Shown piece after piece: positions 33,288 to 41,903 of a stretch of DNA of 64,000 bases. Location: positions 2,294,001-2,358,000 of the forward strand of contig NZ_CP022529.1 in the NCBI RefSeq assembly GCF_002237595.1, given 5' to 3'. Numbering within the stretch: the stretch's first letter is position 1; every line of letters starts with the position of its first letter. Both the position numbers and the translations under genes were made by a program. The stretch comes from Labrenzia sp. VG12 (GTDB lineage Bacteria > Pseudomonadota > Alphaproteobacteria > Rhizobiales > Stappiaceae). The notes under the pieces were generated by a model. The model was not told where the DNA came from, did not search any database, and saw nothing but the letters and a program-made list of their open reading frames with translations.

Positions 33288-33872
33288 ATGGAGGCTTCGC
33301 TGGAGCGGCAGATCGGTTTTCTTCTGGAGACCGACAAGCTGAAGGAAGTGGTGCGGCTCAACCAGCTGGCCGGCGGCAACCGCCGGGAGACCACCGCCGA
33401 ACATTGCTGGCATGTGATCCTCCAGACGCTGACCCTTGCAGGCCACGCGCTGCCGGGGACCGATATCCATCATGTGATCAAGCTGCTTGCGGTTCACGAC
33501 CTTGTGGAGATCGACGCCGGCGACCATTGGGTGACCGATGCCAACCGGGCCGACATCAAGGCGCGCGAACAGGCGGCTGCCGAGAGACTGTTCGGCCTGC
33601 TGCCTGACGACCAGGCATCGGAATTCAAGGGCCTCTGGCTCGAGTTCGAAGCCGGCGAGACACCGGAAGCCCGGTTTGCCAATGCCATGGACGCGCTGCA
33701 TCCCATGGTGCTGGTCTTTGCCTCCGGCCAGCCGGAGCCCACCCATGAACCCTTGTCGGCCGACACCATGCGGCAGACGAAGGAAGCCCGCCTCTCACCG
33801 TTCCCCGGACTTTGGACCTATGCCCAGGATCTCCTGGCAAAGGCCGTCCGGGACGGCCGCCTCCTGCCCTGA
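33288..33872 (+). CDS. HD-domain hydrolase (HDDC2/YfbR type)
   Basis: A 194-residue metal-dependent phosphohydrolase. The HD metal ligands are His39 and His42 (AEHCWHV) and the His70-Asp71 pair (AVHDLVEIDAGDH). Members remove phosphate from deoxynucleoside monophosphates or act in pyrimidine salvage. The ATG follows the pdxJ stop immediately (TGA-ATG), so the two genes are coupled. A functional link to vitamin B6 is not obvious. Confidence 0.85.
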   Translation: MEASLERQIGFLLETDKLKEVVRLNQLAGGNRRETTAEHCWHVILQTLTLAGHALPGTDIHHVIKLLAVHDLVEIDAGDHWVTDANRADIKAREQAAAERLFGLLPDDQASEFKGLWLEFEAGETPEARFANAMDALHPMVLVFASGQPEPTHEPLSADTMRQTKEARLSPFPGLWTYAQDLLAKAVRDGRLLP

Positions 33873-33928
33873 CGGGCCCCTAATCTGATCCGGCCTGCCC
33901 CGCTTCAGGCCCCTTGAAGGATTGTCCG

Positions 33929-34552
33929 ATGCCGATTGATCTTTGGCTGCTGTTCATTGCTGTTTCGCTGCTGCCGGCTATCAGCCCCGGCCCAGCCGTC
34001 ATGCTGGCGCTGTCGAACACGCTGCGCTTTGGCCGCAACGCAACGCTTGCTTCAGCCAGCGGCAATGCCCTTGGCCTTGTCGTGCTCGGATTTGCGGTGG
34101 CGCTCGGCTTTGGCGCAATCATGGCAGCCTCCGCTCTTGCCTTCACCGTCCTGAAAATCATCGGTGCCGCCTATCTGATCTTCCTTGGCATCAAGATCTG
34201 GCGCGACAAGACAACCTTCCAGCTGCAGGACGGCGTCCTCACCGCGCGCAAGAGCAGCTGGAAACTGTTTCTGGAAGCCTTTCTGGTCTCCGTGACCAAC
34301 CCCAAGGCCATCCTGGTGATCACCGCCCTCTTCCCGCAATTCATGCGGAACGACCGTATCGACCTGCTGGAAATCACCGTGCTGTCGGTTACCTATGCCG
34401 CGCTCTGTTTTGCCAACCACGCCGCCATTGCCTTTGCCGGCGGCCACATGCGGCGCTTCCTGACCTCCGCAAGGCGCATGCTCTGGGTACGCCGTGTCAC
34501 CGGTGGCCTGTTTGTCGGCTTCGGCGCAGCGCTGGCCTCCGCCAGCCGCTAG
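33929..34552 (+). CDS. LysE/RhtB-family amino acid exporter
   Basis: A 207-residue inner-membrane exporter with six hydrophobic helices. The opening IAVSLLPAISPGPAVMLAL carries the family's conserved ISPGP. The ATG at 33929 has AAGGA seven bases ahead; a TTG at 33914 is less likely. It lies 57 bp after the HD gene on the same strand and converges on the Lrp gene. Candidate substrates are homoserine, threonine or other amino acids. It may relieve 2-oxobutyrate/amino-acid stress linked to acdS nearby, which is inference. Confidence 0.88.
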   Translation: MPIDLWLLFIAVSLLPAISPGPAVMLALSNTLRFGRNATLASASGNALGLVVLGFAVALGFGAIMAASALAFTVLKIIGAAYLIFLGIKIWRDKTTFQLQDGVLTARKSSWKLFLEAFLVSVTNPKAILVITALFPQFMRNDRIDLLEITVLSVTYAALCFANHAAIAFAGGHMRRFLTSARRMLWVRRVTGGLFVGFGAALASASR

Positions 34553-34575
34553 GCTGCAAGAGCGCCCTTCCCCGC

Positions 34576-35040
34576 TCAGAATGGAAGCGGCGCATTGTCC
34601 GTCACTTCCTTCATGACAAAAAACGTGCGCGTTTGCCGGACGCCCGGCAACGCGATCAGCTTTTCTCCGTGGAGCTTGTTAAAGTCCGCCATGTCGCGCG
34701 CACGGATCTTCAGGAAATAATCGAAGTCACCGGCGACCAGGTGACAATCCAGAATGAAGTCCGCTTTGCGGATCACGGCTTCAAACTCCGCAAAACTCTG
34801 GGGTGTCGACCGGTCCAGAACCACACCGACGATCACCAGCGCGGACCGGTCGACCCGCTCGGGATCGATCTGAGCATGCACGCCCTTGATATAGCCGTCT
34901 TCGAACAGACGCTGGGTGCGCCTGTGACAGGTGGCCGGGCTCACATTGACCAGACCGGCAAGATCCGCATTGCTGAGGCGGCCATCCTGCTGCAAGTGTT
35001 TCAGAATCTTGCGGTCAATCCGGTCGAGCGCATCTGACAT
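34576..35040 (-). CDS. acdR: Lrp-type regulator of ACC deaminase
   Basis: A 154-residue Lrp/AsnC protein with the helix-turn-helix LDRIDRKILKHLQQDGRLSN then SPATCHRRTQRLFEDGYIKG and a C-terminal RAM domain. It is divergent from acdS (156 bp between start codons), the classic acdR-acdS layout. In Pseudomonas/Burkholderia, AcdR senses ACC and, with leucine, switches acdS transcription. The name rests on position and family. Confidence 0.85.
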   Translation of the reverse strand: MSDALDRIDRKILKHLQQDGRLSNADLAGLVNVSPATCHRRTQRLFEDGYIKGVHAQIDPERVDRSALVIVGVVLDRSTPQSFAEFEAVIRKADFILDCHLVAGDFDYFLKIRARDMADFNKLHGEKLIALPGVRQTRTFFVMKEVTDNAPLPF

Positions 35041-35196
35041 GAAAGATTCTTCCAGTTTTTAATCCATTCTTCAAATTATACAAAATTCTACCGTCACATC
35101 ACCCCCCTAATGACTCAGTAGCACACTCACTTTCGAGAGCACCTTTCAGAAAGAAGCTGCCATGATTCAGACCTCTTTCGAACTGAGGTGCCAATC
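35041..35196. promoter_or_regulatory. acdR/acdS divergent control region
   Basis: A 156-bp AT-rich intergenic region, including TTTTTAATCC and AATTATACAAAATT, between the two divergent start codons. AcdR sites are expected here. No single box is certain. Confidence 0.4.
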
Positions 35197-36213
35197 ATGA
35201 ATCTTGAAAAGTTTGAACGTTACCCGCTGACATTCGGCCCAACCCCGATCGAACATCTCCCGCGCCTTTCCGAGGCTCTGGGCGGCATGGTGGAAATCTA
35301 CGCCAAGAGGGAGGACTGCAATTCCGGGCTGGCCTTTGGCGGCAACAAGCTGCGCAAGCTCGAATATATCGTGCCGGATGCCATTGCATCGGGCGCCGAC
35401 ACGCTGGTCTCCATCGGCGGCGTCCAGTCCAATCACACCCGCATGGTGGCGGCCACCGCTGCCAAGATCGGCATGAAATGCGTGGTGGTTCAGGAAAAAT
35501 GGGTGCCGCACCACGACGCTGTTTACGACCGTGTCGGCAACATCTTGCTGACACGTCTGATGGGAGCCGATTCACGCCTCGTTGAAGATGGCTTCGACAT
35601 CGGCATCCGGAAAAGCTGGGAGGACGCCATGCAGTCGGTGCGGGACAGCGGCGGCATCCCTTATGGCATTCCGGCCGGCGCTTCGGTGCACAAGTTCGGC
35701 GGGCTGGGCTATGTGCGATTTGCCGAGGAAGTCAGGGCCCAGGAAGAAGAACTGGGCTTTTCCTTCGACTACATCATCGTCTGTGTCGTCACCGGCTCGA
35801 CACAGGCAGGCATGATTGTCGGCTTTGCCGACCAGAACCGCGCGGACCGGGTGATCGGCATTGATGCCTCCGGCACCCTGGACCAGACACGGCAACAGGT
35901 GCGTCAGATCGTCGACACAACGGCGGACCTTGTCGAACTCGGCCGGCCGGTGCGCGAGGATGAAATCCTCATCAACCCGGATTACGCCTATCCGGCCTAT
36001 GGCGTGCCGTCGGAGGAAACCAATGCCGCCATCCGCCTTGCGGCAAAAACGGAGGCGATGATCACCGACCCGGTCTATGAAGGCAAATCGATGCAGGGCA
36101 TGATCGACCTTGTCAGGACCGGCGGCATCCCGGCAGGGTCAAGGGTACTCTACGCCCATTTGGGCGGCGCCCCTGCCCTCAACGGCTACAGCTATTATTA
36201 CAAGGACGGCTAG
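35197..36213 (+). CDS. acdS: 1-aminocyclopropane-1-carboxylate deaminase
   Basis: A 338-residue PLP enzyme that opens the ring of ACC, the plant ethylene precursor, giving 2-oxobutyrate and ammonia. Length and residues match true AcdS: Lys51 (GGNKLRK, PLP), Ser78, Tyr294-Glu295 in DPVYEGKS, and Leu322 in AHLGGAPAL. D-cysteine desulfhydrase, its close relative, differs at the last positions. The ATG at 35197 is chosen over a GTG at 35188. The product 2-oxobutyrate is a substrate of acetolactate synthase (ilvBN, 7.3 kb). Confidence 0.95.
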   Translation: MNLEKFERYPLTFGPTPIEHLPRLSEALGGMVEIYAKREDCNSGLAFGGNKLRKLEYIVPDAIASGADTLVSIGGVQSNHTRMVAATAAKIGMKCVVVQEKWVPHHDAVYDRVGNILLTRLMGADSRLVEDGFDIGIRKSWEDAMQSVRDSGGIPYGIPAGASVHKFGGLGYVRFAEEVRAQEEELGFSFDYIIVCVVTGSTQAGMIVGFADQNRADRVIGIDASGTLDQTRQQVRQIVDTTADLVELGRPVREDEILINPDYAYPAYGVPSEETNAAIRLAAKTEAMITDPVYEGKSMQGMIDLVRTGGIPAGSRVLYAHLGGAPALNGYSYYYKDG

Positions 36214-36272
36214 GCAGCGCGAAGCCGGGACAAAAGAGCATTCAGGAAACCACTGAATGCTCGCACGGCCCT

Positions 36273-37070
36273 TCAGGCCGCCTCGGCCCGCTTCATCTTC
36301 TGGTGCTCGTCCTCCACCAGACCAATTTTCCAGTAGCCGGAAATATAGGTGTCGCGTTTGGGAACCTGTCGCTCATTGTGCAGGTGATCGCGCAGGGCGC
36401 GGATAACAGAACTTTCGCCGGCCATGCAGGTCTGGACGGTGCCGCTCGGCCAGTCGAGGGATTTGACGAGATCCACCTGCGCTGCCGAAGCGCGGTGCTG
36501 TTCCGGCTGGACCAGCCAGTGCAGCTCGATGCCGGCCGGCGCGGCAATGTCACGAATGTCGTCTTCAGACGGCACTTCGAAAACCGCCAGACCCTTCGCA
36601 TCTGACGGCAGGGCCTCCAGGGTGGCTTCCACCACCGGCATGGCCGAGAGATCGGCGGCCAGCAGGTACCAGTCGGCGTAAAACTCGGTCAGCTTCGGCT
36701 GGCTCGGCCCCATGAAGCCAAGGAAAGATCCGGGCATGGCGGCCTGTGCCCAGCGGGTCGCCGGGCCATTGTCACCATGGGCGACAAAATCGATGTCGAG
36801 TTCCTGGCTGTCTTCCCGGTAAGCCCGAACCGTATAGGTGCGCACGGCGTGGATCTTTTCCTCCGGTGCATCCGGGGCAAAATAAGCCTCGAATTCCGCC
36901 CGGCTTTCACCGTCGCGCGGCAGGACAAGCTTGCAATTGGCGCCGTGATGGCCCTTCGGAAACCCTTCCAGCTCGGGACCGGCAAAGGTCACCCGGATCA
37001 GGTTCGGGCTGAGATGATAGGCGGTTTTGACAGTCAGAAACCGGGGACGGCGTTTCGGAAGCCTAGCCAA
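36273..37070 (-). CDS. Siderophore-interacting FAD-binding protein (ferric reductase)
   Basis: A 265-residue SIP/ViuB-type flavoprotein that reduces iron in ferric siderophores with NAD(P)H. The FAD-binding motif RTYTVRAYR lies near residue 78, followed by the SIP C-terminal domain (QTCMAGESSVIRALRDHL, then SGYWKIGLVEDEHQKMKR). The start is a TTG at 37070, with GAGGTG four bases before it; no ATG is nearby. A TGA-N9-TCA palindrome sits just upstream, implying iron control. It stands alone without siderophore uptake genes. Confidence 0.9.
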   Translation of the reverse strand: MARLPKRRPRFLTVKTAYHLSPNLIRVTFAGPELEGFPKGHHGANCKLVLPRDGESRAEFEAYFAPDAPEEKIHAVRTYTVRAYREDSQELDIDFVAHGDNGPATRWAQAAMPGSFLGFMGPSQPKLTEFYADWYLLAADLSAMPVVEATLEALPSDAKGLAVFEVPSEDDIRDIAAPAGIELHWLVQPEQHRASAAQVDLVKSLDWPSGTVQTCMAGESSVIRALRDHLHNERQVPKRDTYISGYWKIGLVEDEHQKMKRAEAA

Positions 37071-37088
37071 GGAGCACCTCTTAAATGC

Positions 37089-37103
37089 TGAATTAATTCC
37101 TCA
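37089..37103 (-). promoter_or_regulatory. Iron-responsive operator (IRO-type, TGA-N9-TCA)
   Basis: TGAATTAATTCCTCA: TGA (37089-37091), nine bases, TCA (37101-37103), with the inner AATTAATT being self-complementary. It matches the RirA (rhizobial iron regulator) IRO pattern, 18 bases ahead of the flavoprotein start. This should give induction in low iron. Confidence 0.6.
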
Positions 37104-37266
37104 GGATTTAACACTTGTGGTGCGGAATTAAAAGAGGGTTGGCTGAAGGAAGGGGGAAGAGAGGCGACATCGCCTTTGCCCCCTTCCCTTGTCATCCCGG
37201 TTTGGCGCAGCCAAGACCGGGACCCAGTACGCCGAAGGAACAGTTGTTTTGCCCTGGACTCGTGCG

Positions 37267-37580
37267 GTTACTGGACCCCGGCTCTCCGCTGCGCTGCGGC
37301 CGGGAAGACAAAGTGGGCTGGCAGGGCCTTCAAGAAAGGCGTTTCCGTGTTGGTATTCACTTGCGAACGCTAGCCACCTCCCTCCCAATCCGAGAGGATC
37401 TCGCCAGGTGTCACCCCGGGCGAGCGAAGCGAGACCCGGGGCCTACTCATTTCCAGAGAACTTGACCATCTCGAAAGGAGCCTTCTCGGAGTTTTAGACA
37501 TCTTGCGATTCAGTGAGCAGGCAAGCGAGTAGGCCCCGGCTCTGCGCTGCGCTTGGCCGGGGTGACACTGAGGAGGAACG
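37267..37580. repeat. Tandem 314-bp element, copy 1
   Basis: It matches the segment 37616-37930 over its whole length with scattered differences. It begins TTACTGGACCCCGGC, contains the shared CAAGAAAGGCGTTTCCGTG at 37331, and ends in GACACTGAGGAGGAAC. Inside, GTCACCCCGGGCGAGCG...GGGGCCTACTC and its near-complement GAGTAGGCCCCGGC...GGCCGGGGTGAC form a long inverted repeat. Confidence 0.85.
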
Positions 37581-37615
37581 ACACCCCAAGAGTTTTAAAC
37601 GAACCACTAATGATT

Positions 37616-37930
37616 ACTGGACCCCGGCGCTCCGCCGCGCTGCGGCCGGAATAACACCAGGCGCATTCTTGGGCCTTCAAGAAAGGCGTTTCCGTGTTGG
37701 TCTTCACTTGCGAATGCTCGCCACCTCCCTTCCAATTCGAGAGAGACTCCCCAGGTGTCACCCCGGGCAAGCGAAGCGAGACCCGGGGCCTACTCGCCTC
37801 CAGAGAGCTTGATCACTTGGCAGGGAGCCTTCTCGGAGTTTTGGACCTCTTGCGTTTCAGTGAGCAGGCAAGCGAGTAGGCCCCGGCTCCGCGCTGCGCT
37901 TGGCCGGGGTGACACTGAGGAGGAACAACG
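37616..37930. repeat. Tandem 314-bp element, copy 2
   Basis: Second direct copy, offset about 347-350 bases from copy 1, with the same terminal and internal inverted repeats. There is no coding sequence in either copy; frames here follow the GC bias of the palindromes. A 35-bp unique spacer separates the copies. The flanks (37104-37266 and 37931-38063) carry one further GTCATCCCGG-type palindrome at about 37191-37229 and no gene. Confidence 0.85.
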
Positions 37931-38064
37931 CGCCACTTCTGACAGAACTAAGAGACTGTCCCTAAGCGGCCGCCCCCCGCGCCGTCTCATCCTCTGTCGT
38001 CAACGCAATGAGTTGATGACAACGAAGGGCTTGAAACAGCGCTCCCACTCCATTGGTAATCAAA

Positions 38065-38091
38065 CAAAAAAAGCCCGCCTGGTGGCGGGCT
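38065..38091 (-). terminator. Intrinsic terminator of the YHS gene
   Basis: On the minus strand, AGCCCGCC-ACCA-GGCGGGCT followed by a run of T. It lies 28 bases after the YHS stop. Confidence 0.85.
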
Positions 38092-38118
38092 CAAGGAGAG
38101 GAGAATACAGGGAGGGGA

Positions 38119-38613
38119 TCAATCCCGAATGATCGGCTCGGTCAATTCGCTCGGGTTCTTTTCCTTGATGATGTCCCAGTTGAGCGTCGCCTTGCGGATG
38201 TAACCCGGGACATCCTGCTCGAAGCGTTCCTGAACCTTGTGGGAGTTGTTGAGGTAGAGCTTGCCGTCGACAATCGACCAGGCATCCGGAATGACCGGAA
38301 CCTTGAAGCCCATGGCAGTGCCGAAGGCGCAGAAACCACCATATTGCGGCGCATATTTTGCCGGGTCGGATTTGAACAGGTCGCGGTTCTCGGCGGAGGA
38401 GAATTTCCAGGTCACATCGTCAAAGACGTAAGTGAATTCGTCCGTACCGGCGACCGGTTTGCCTTCCGTGAAATAGGCGACCGGGTCGGTCCCGCCGATG
38501 GCAGCGCCATCCTTGGTGAAGGTGGTGATCTCGTCGGCCGAAGCGGTGAAGGCGGCGGCGGAAAAAAGGGCGGTGAGCCCCAGCAGAACGGATTTGGACG
38601 TATAAAGCGGCAT
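38119..38613 (-). CDS. Exported YHS-domain protein
   Basis: A 164-residue protein from the ATG at 38613 (GGAG six bases ahead); upstream codons to 38712 are not needed. It has a signal peptide of about 26 residues (ends AFTASA-DE), then a YHS domain (GGTDPVAYFTEGKPVAG, followed by the aromatic YVFDDVTWKFSSAENRDLF and QYGGFCAFG). Such YHS proteins are periplasmic and often bind metal (copper). A role in metal handling is plausible, but no metal genes are adjacent. It has its own terminator. Confidence 0.85.
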   Translation of the reverse strand: MPLYTSKSVLLGLTALFSAAAFTASADEITTFTKDGAAIGGTDPVAYFTEGKPVAGTDEFTYVFDDVTWKFSSAENRDLFKSDPAKYAPQYGGFCAFGTAMGFKVPVIPDAWSIVDGKLYLNNSHKVQERFEQDVPGYIRKATLNWDIIKEKNPSELTEPIIRD

Positions 38614-38766
38614 CAACGTCTCCAAGAGGATTTGATCGGGTCGTGGCGTCCGGCGCATGCCTGCACCGCGCTGGTTAAAAAATGTGCCATGACGCCCGGG
38701 AAGACCAATCACCCTTGATCACAGAAGTGACAGCACCCGGCGAGGAGATCGTGAATGGCCTCACGA

Positions 38767-39384
38767 TCACATTCCGGGGAGACCCGCAAACCCTTCCGGA
38801 TCCCGCGGCGCGACCAGGCCCAGGACAAGATAGATCGCCGTTTCGATATCCGCTTCGGTGACCTTCAGGCCCCGGATCAGCAGCCGGAAATAGATCAGCC
38901 CGAGTAGCAGGTCGATGCGGGTTTCCATGTCTGCCTCAAAGGGCGTCGCCAAGAAGATCTGGCGCAGGATCAGCCGGCGCCCCTCCTCGGCCGCATCCAG
39001 AACTTCGGCCAGACCCGGTATTTGGCGATGCGGCACCAGGGCTCTGAGAGCGGCCCCGAGCGGGGTTTCCTGCAGGGCAGCCGCCGTGTTGCCGAGACAA
39101 AGCCGCAGATCTTCGGCAACGCTGCCGCGCTGTGGCGGGCCCGGATTGGCCGCAGCGAGCGCCGCTTCAATCGCCGCTGCGACCAGCGCCTCCTTGGTCT
39201 CGAAACGTCGGTAAACGGCCTGTTTGCTGGTGCGCGCACGCGCGGCAATCGCGGCAATTGTCGCCTTCTCGAAGCCGTTGTCAGCAAGTTCTAGGAGTGT
39301 CGCTTCCAGCAGGGCTGCCGTCACCCGGGCCGCTTGAGGACGGCCGACCTCAGCCACCAGCCACTCCTGCCAACGCGGCTTCAT
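38767..39384 (-). CDS. TetR-family regulator next to darcynin
   Basis: A 205-residue TetR protein from the ATG at 39384, in a frame that is open back to 39705 through the darcynin gene. Helix-turn-helix: LLEATLLELADNGFEKATIAAIA then ARTSKQAVYRRFETKEAL, followed by a ligand-binding helical domain. It overlaps the end of the darcynin gene by 35 bases in another frame, so the two are one transcript with coupled translation. Target and ligand are unknown. Confidence 0.88.
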   Translation of the reverse strand: MKPRWQEWLVAEVGRPQAARVTAALLEATLLELADNGFEKATIAAIAARARTSKQAVYRRFETKEALVAAAIEAALAAANPGPPQRGSVAEDLRLCLGNTAAALQETPLGAALRALVPHRQIPGLAEVLDAAEEGRRLILRQIFLATPFEADMETRIDLLLGLIYFRLLIRGLKVTEADIETAIYLVLGLVAPRDPEGFAGLPGM

Positions 39385-39730
39385 AATCCTGAAACCCGTT
39401 TTCAATGCCGGTCGTGACATTGACGATGCGGGCATAGGGATGCGCGAAGATGTCGGTATCGCGCAGCTCCTCCCAGAGGTGGTGATAGGCGCGCATGTCG
39501 GAAAACCGGCAGATGGCAAAGTCGGAAAAACCGCCCGCCAGCGCGTCGGCATCGAACCATTCGAAGGAGACCTTCGGGTGACGCGCCAGGATCGCGCCGA
39601 TCCTTTCTGCATGCGCGCCTCGTTCGTCGCGCGAGAGCGCCAGCCAGGCAGGCTCGAACGCCAGATAGACAATAGCCGCCATCGGCAGCGGGCGGATCGG
39701 ATCAAGGGTCTTTGTCACGGCAAAACTCAA
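39350..39730 (-). CDS. Darcynin-family small protein
   Basis: A 126-residue protein matching the darcynin pattern (FEPAWLALSRDERGAHAERI, then FEWFDADAL and IENGFQDYEAAL). Darcynins are of unknown function; the family is linked to halogenated-aromatic and stress contexts in a few bacteria. It overlaps the TetR gene that follows. It is divergent from gatC with about 150 bp between starts. Confidence 0.8.
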   Translation of the reverse strand: MSFAVTKTLDPIRPLPMAAIVYLAFEPAWLALSRDERGAHAERIGAILARHPKVSFEWFDADALAGGFSDFAICRFSDMRAYHHLWEELRDTDIFAHPYARIVNVTTGIENGFQDYEAALAGVAGG

Positions 39731-39883
39731 TTTCGGTTACAGCCAGTACCGTATTATGAGAATTTCGGCAGGAAGACAAGACGGACCGCTTGATTTTGCA
39801 ACACGGTCACCGCAAACAGGCCGGGATCAATGCCCGTGGCCAGAGGAGATCCTGGCCCCGCCAGCCAGACCAACGAGGACAAT

Positions 39884-40171
39884 ATGTCAGTTGATACCGA
39901 TACGGTGAAACGCGTCGCCCGCCTGGCACGCATCAAGGTGAGCGACGAAGACGCAACCCGCATGACCGGCGAGCTGAACGCCATTCTCGGGTTTGTCGAG
40001 CAGCTCGACGAAGTGAATATCGACGGCGTCGAACCTCTGACCTCCGTCGTCGAGCAGACCATGAAAAAGCGCGTGGACGGCGTGACGGACGGCAACAAGG
40101 CCGGTGACATCACCCAGAACGCCCCAGCCTCCGAAGATCATTTCTTCATGGTGCCGAAAGTCGTCGAATAA
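39884..40171 (+). CDS. gatC: Glutamyl-tRNA(Gln) amidotransferase subunit C
   Basis: A 95-residue subunit from the ATG at 39884, after ACGAGGACAAT. The frame is open from 39830. Motifs: VKRVARLARIKVSDEDA and LNAILGFVEQLDEVNIDGVEP, followed by the NAPASEDHFFMVPKVVE end, all typical. It stabilises GatA in the GatCAB complex, which converts mischarged Glu-tRNA(Gln) or Asp-tRNA(Asn) to the amide. gatA follows at 48 bp. gatB is not in the window. Confidence 0.97.
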   Translation: MSVDTDTVKRVARLARIKVSDEDATRMTGELNAILGFVEQLDEVNIDGVEPLTSVVEQTMKKRVDGVTDGNKAGDITQNAPASEDHFFMVPKVVE

Positions 40172-40219
40172 GCCGTCCGTTCCGCTTCTGGCCGCTAAGG
40201 CCCCGATTGAGAAAAATTC

Positions 40220-41704
40220 ATGACCGACCTGACCAAACTCACGATTGCCGAAGCCCGCGAGGGCCTGAAAAACAAGGACTACACGTCCGTTGAGCTGACA
40301 GACGCCTTCATTGCCAATATTGAAGCCGCCAACAGCCAGCTCAATGCCTATGTCACCGTGACGGCCGACCAGGCCCGCGACATGGCCAAGGCGTCTGACG
40401 AAAAACTGGCCGCCGGCACCGGTGGCGCTCTGGAAGGCATCCCGCTCGGCATCAAGGACCTGTTTGCCACCAAGGGTGTGCACACCCAGGCCTGCAGCCA
40501 CATTCTCGACGGCTTCAAGCCGCCTTACGAGTCCACCGTCACGTCCAACCTCTGGGCCGACGGCGCCGTCATGCTCGGCAAGCTGAACATGGACGAGTTC
40601 GCCATGGGCTCCTCCAACGAGACCTCCTACTACGGCCCGGTGATCAACCCCTGGCGCAAGACCGGCTCCAACCAGGACCTGGTGCCAGGCGGCTCGTCCG
40701 GCGGCTCCGCGTCCGCCGTTGCCGCGCGCCTGTGCATGGGGGCCACCGCCACCGACACCGGCGGCTCGATCCGTCAGCCGGCGGCCTTCACCGGCACAGT
40801 CGGCATCAAGCCGACCTATGGCCGCTGCTCGCGCTGGGGCGTGGTTGCCTTTGCCTCCTCGCTCGACCAGGCCGGCCCGATCGCCCACACGGTCCGCGAC
40901 AGTGCCATCCTTCTGAAATCCATGGCCTCCGTCGATCCGAAGGACACCACCTCCGTCGACATCGAGGTGCCGGACTATGAAGCTGCCATCGGCAGATCGG
41001 TGAAAGGCCTCAAGATCGGCATTCCGGCCGAATACCGCATGGACGGCATGCCGGGCGAGATCGACGAATTGTGGCAGAAGGGCATTGAATGGCTGAAGGA
41101 TGCCGGCGCGGAGATCGTCGACATCTCCATGCCGCATACCAAATACGCCCTGCCGGCCTATTACATCGTCGCGCCTGCGGAAGCTTCTTCCAACCTTGCG
41201 CGGTATGATGGCGTTCGCTACGGCCTCCGGGTACCGGGCAATGACATTGTCGAGATGTACGAAAACACCCGCGCCGCGGGCTTCGGCGAAGAGGTTCAGC
41301 GCCGTGTCCTTATCGGGACATACGTGCTGTCCGCCGGCTACTATGACGCCTACTACCTGAAGGCGCAGAAGGTTCGTACGCTGATCAAGCGCGACTTCGA
41401 CCTGGCCTGGCAGAATGGTGTGGACGCCATCCTGACCCCGGCAACACCGTCGGCTGCCTTTGGCGTCGCCGATCAGGATCTTCATTCCGATCCGGTGAAA
41501 ATGTACCTGAACGACATCTTCACCGTGACCGTGAACATGGCGGGCCTGCCGGGCATCTCCGTTCCCGCCGGCCTCGACAAGTCCGGCCTGCCGCTCGGCC
41601 TGCAGCTGATCGGCAAGCCGTTCGACGAGAGCACGCTCTTCCAGGTCGGCCAGGTCATCGAGGACGCTGCCGGCTCCTTCGACCCGGAGAAATGGTGGGG
41701 CTAA
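40220..41704 (+). CDS. gatA: Glutamyl-tRNA(Gln) amidotransferase subunit A
   Basis: A 494-residue amidase-signature subunit that releases ammonia from glutamine. The Ser-cisSer-Lys triad is visible: Lys in GIKDLFATKG (near residue 79), the GGSSGGSA loop, and TDTGGSIRQPAAF with the nucleophile. It is co-transcribed with gatC. A strong hairpin follows the stop. Very large antisense frames across this gene are GC artefacts. Confidence 0.97.
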   Translation: MTDLTKLTIAEAREGLKNKDYTSVELTDAFIANIEAANSQLNAYVTVTADQARDMAKASDEKLAAGTGGALEGIPLGIKDLFATKGVHTQACSHILDGFKPPYESTVTSNLWADGAVMLGKLNMDEFAMGSSNETSYYGPVINPWRKTGSNQDLVPGGSSGGSASAVAARLCMGATATDTGGSIRQPAAFTGTVGIKPTYGRCSRWGVVAFASSLDQAGPIAHTVRDSAILLKSMASVDPKDTTSVDIEVPDYEAAIGRSVKGLKIGIPAEYRMDGMPGEIDELWQKGIEWLKDAGAEIVDISMPHTKYALPAYYIVAPAEASSNLARYDGVRYGLRVPGNDIVEMYENTRAAGFGEEVQRRVLIGTYVLSAGYYDAYYLKAQKVRTLIKRDFDLAWQNGVDAILTPATPSAAFGVADQDLHSDPVKMYLNDIFTVTVNMAGLPGISVPAGLDKSGLPLGLQLIGKPFDESTLFQVGQVIEDAAGSFDPEKWWG

Positions 41705-41713
41705 CCGACGAAG

Positions 41714-41739
41714 CCTCCCTGCCGATCCCGGCAGGGAGG
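41714..41739 (+). terminator. Hairpin after gatA
   Basis: CCTCCCTGCC pairs perfectly with GGCAGGGAGG across a six-base loop. There is no long T-run, so termination strength is uncertain. Confidence 0.55.
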
Positions 41740-41764
41740 TCCTTACCAGCTACGCGCTTCGGGA

Positions 41765-41890
41765 GCTTTCCTGGCGCCATTCCTGCGAAAGCGGGAACCC
41801 AGGACCCCGCATGGCCGGGACATTCGGCCAGTTGCGGCCACCCGGAACTCCCGGGTCCCGGACCTTCGCTGCGCTGCGCCCGGGATGACA
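41765..41890. repeat. REP-like palindrome cluster
   Basis: GC-rich inverted units (for example CCCGGGTCCCGGACC... and CTGCGCTGCGCCCGGGATGACA) of the window's common GTCATCCCGG family, between gatA and the oxidase gene. Confidence 0.6.
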
Positions 41891-41903
41891 AGCAGAGGTG
41901 ACC

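Noticed and set aside
37267..37930. Possible CRISPR array
   Set aside because: Only two long imperfect copies; no short regularly spaced repeats with unique spacers, and no cas genes in the window.
37510..38132. Several frames within the 314-bp tandem elements
   Set aside because: They follow palindrome symmetry on both strands and are not conserved between the two copies; no ribosome-binding site.
39887..41485. Minus-strand frame of 532 codons opposite gatC/gatA
   Set aside because: Artefact of high GC; gatA and gatC are unambiguous on the plus strand.
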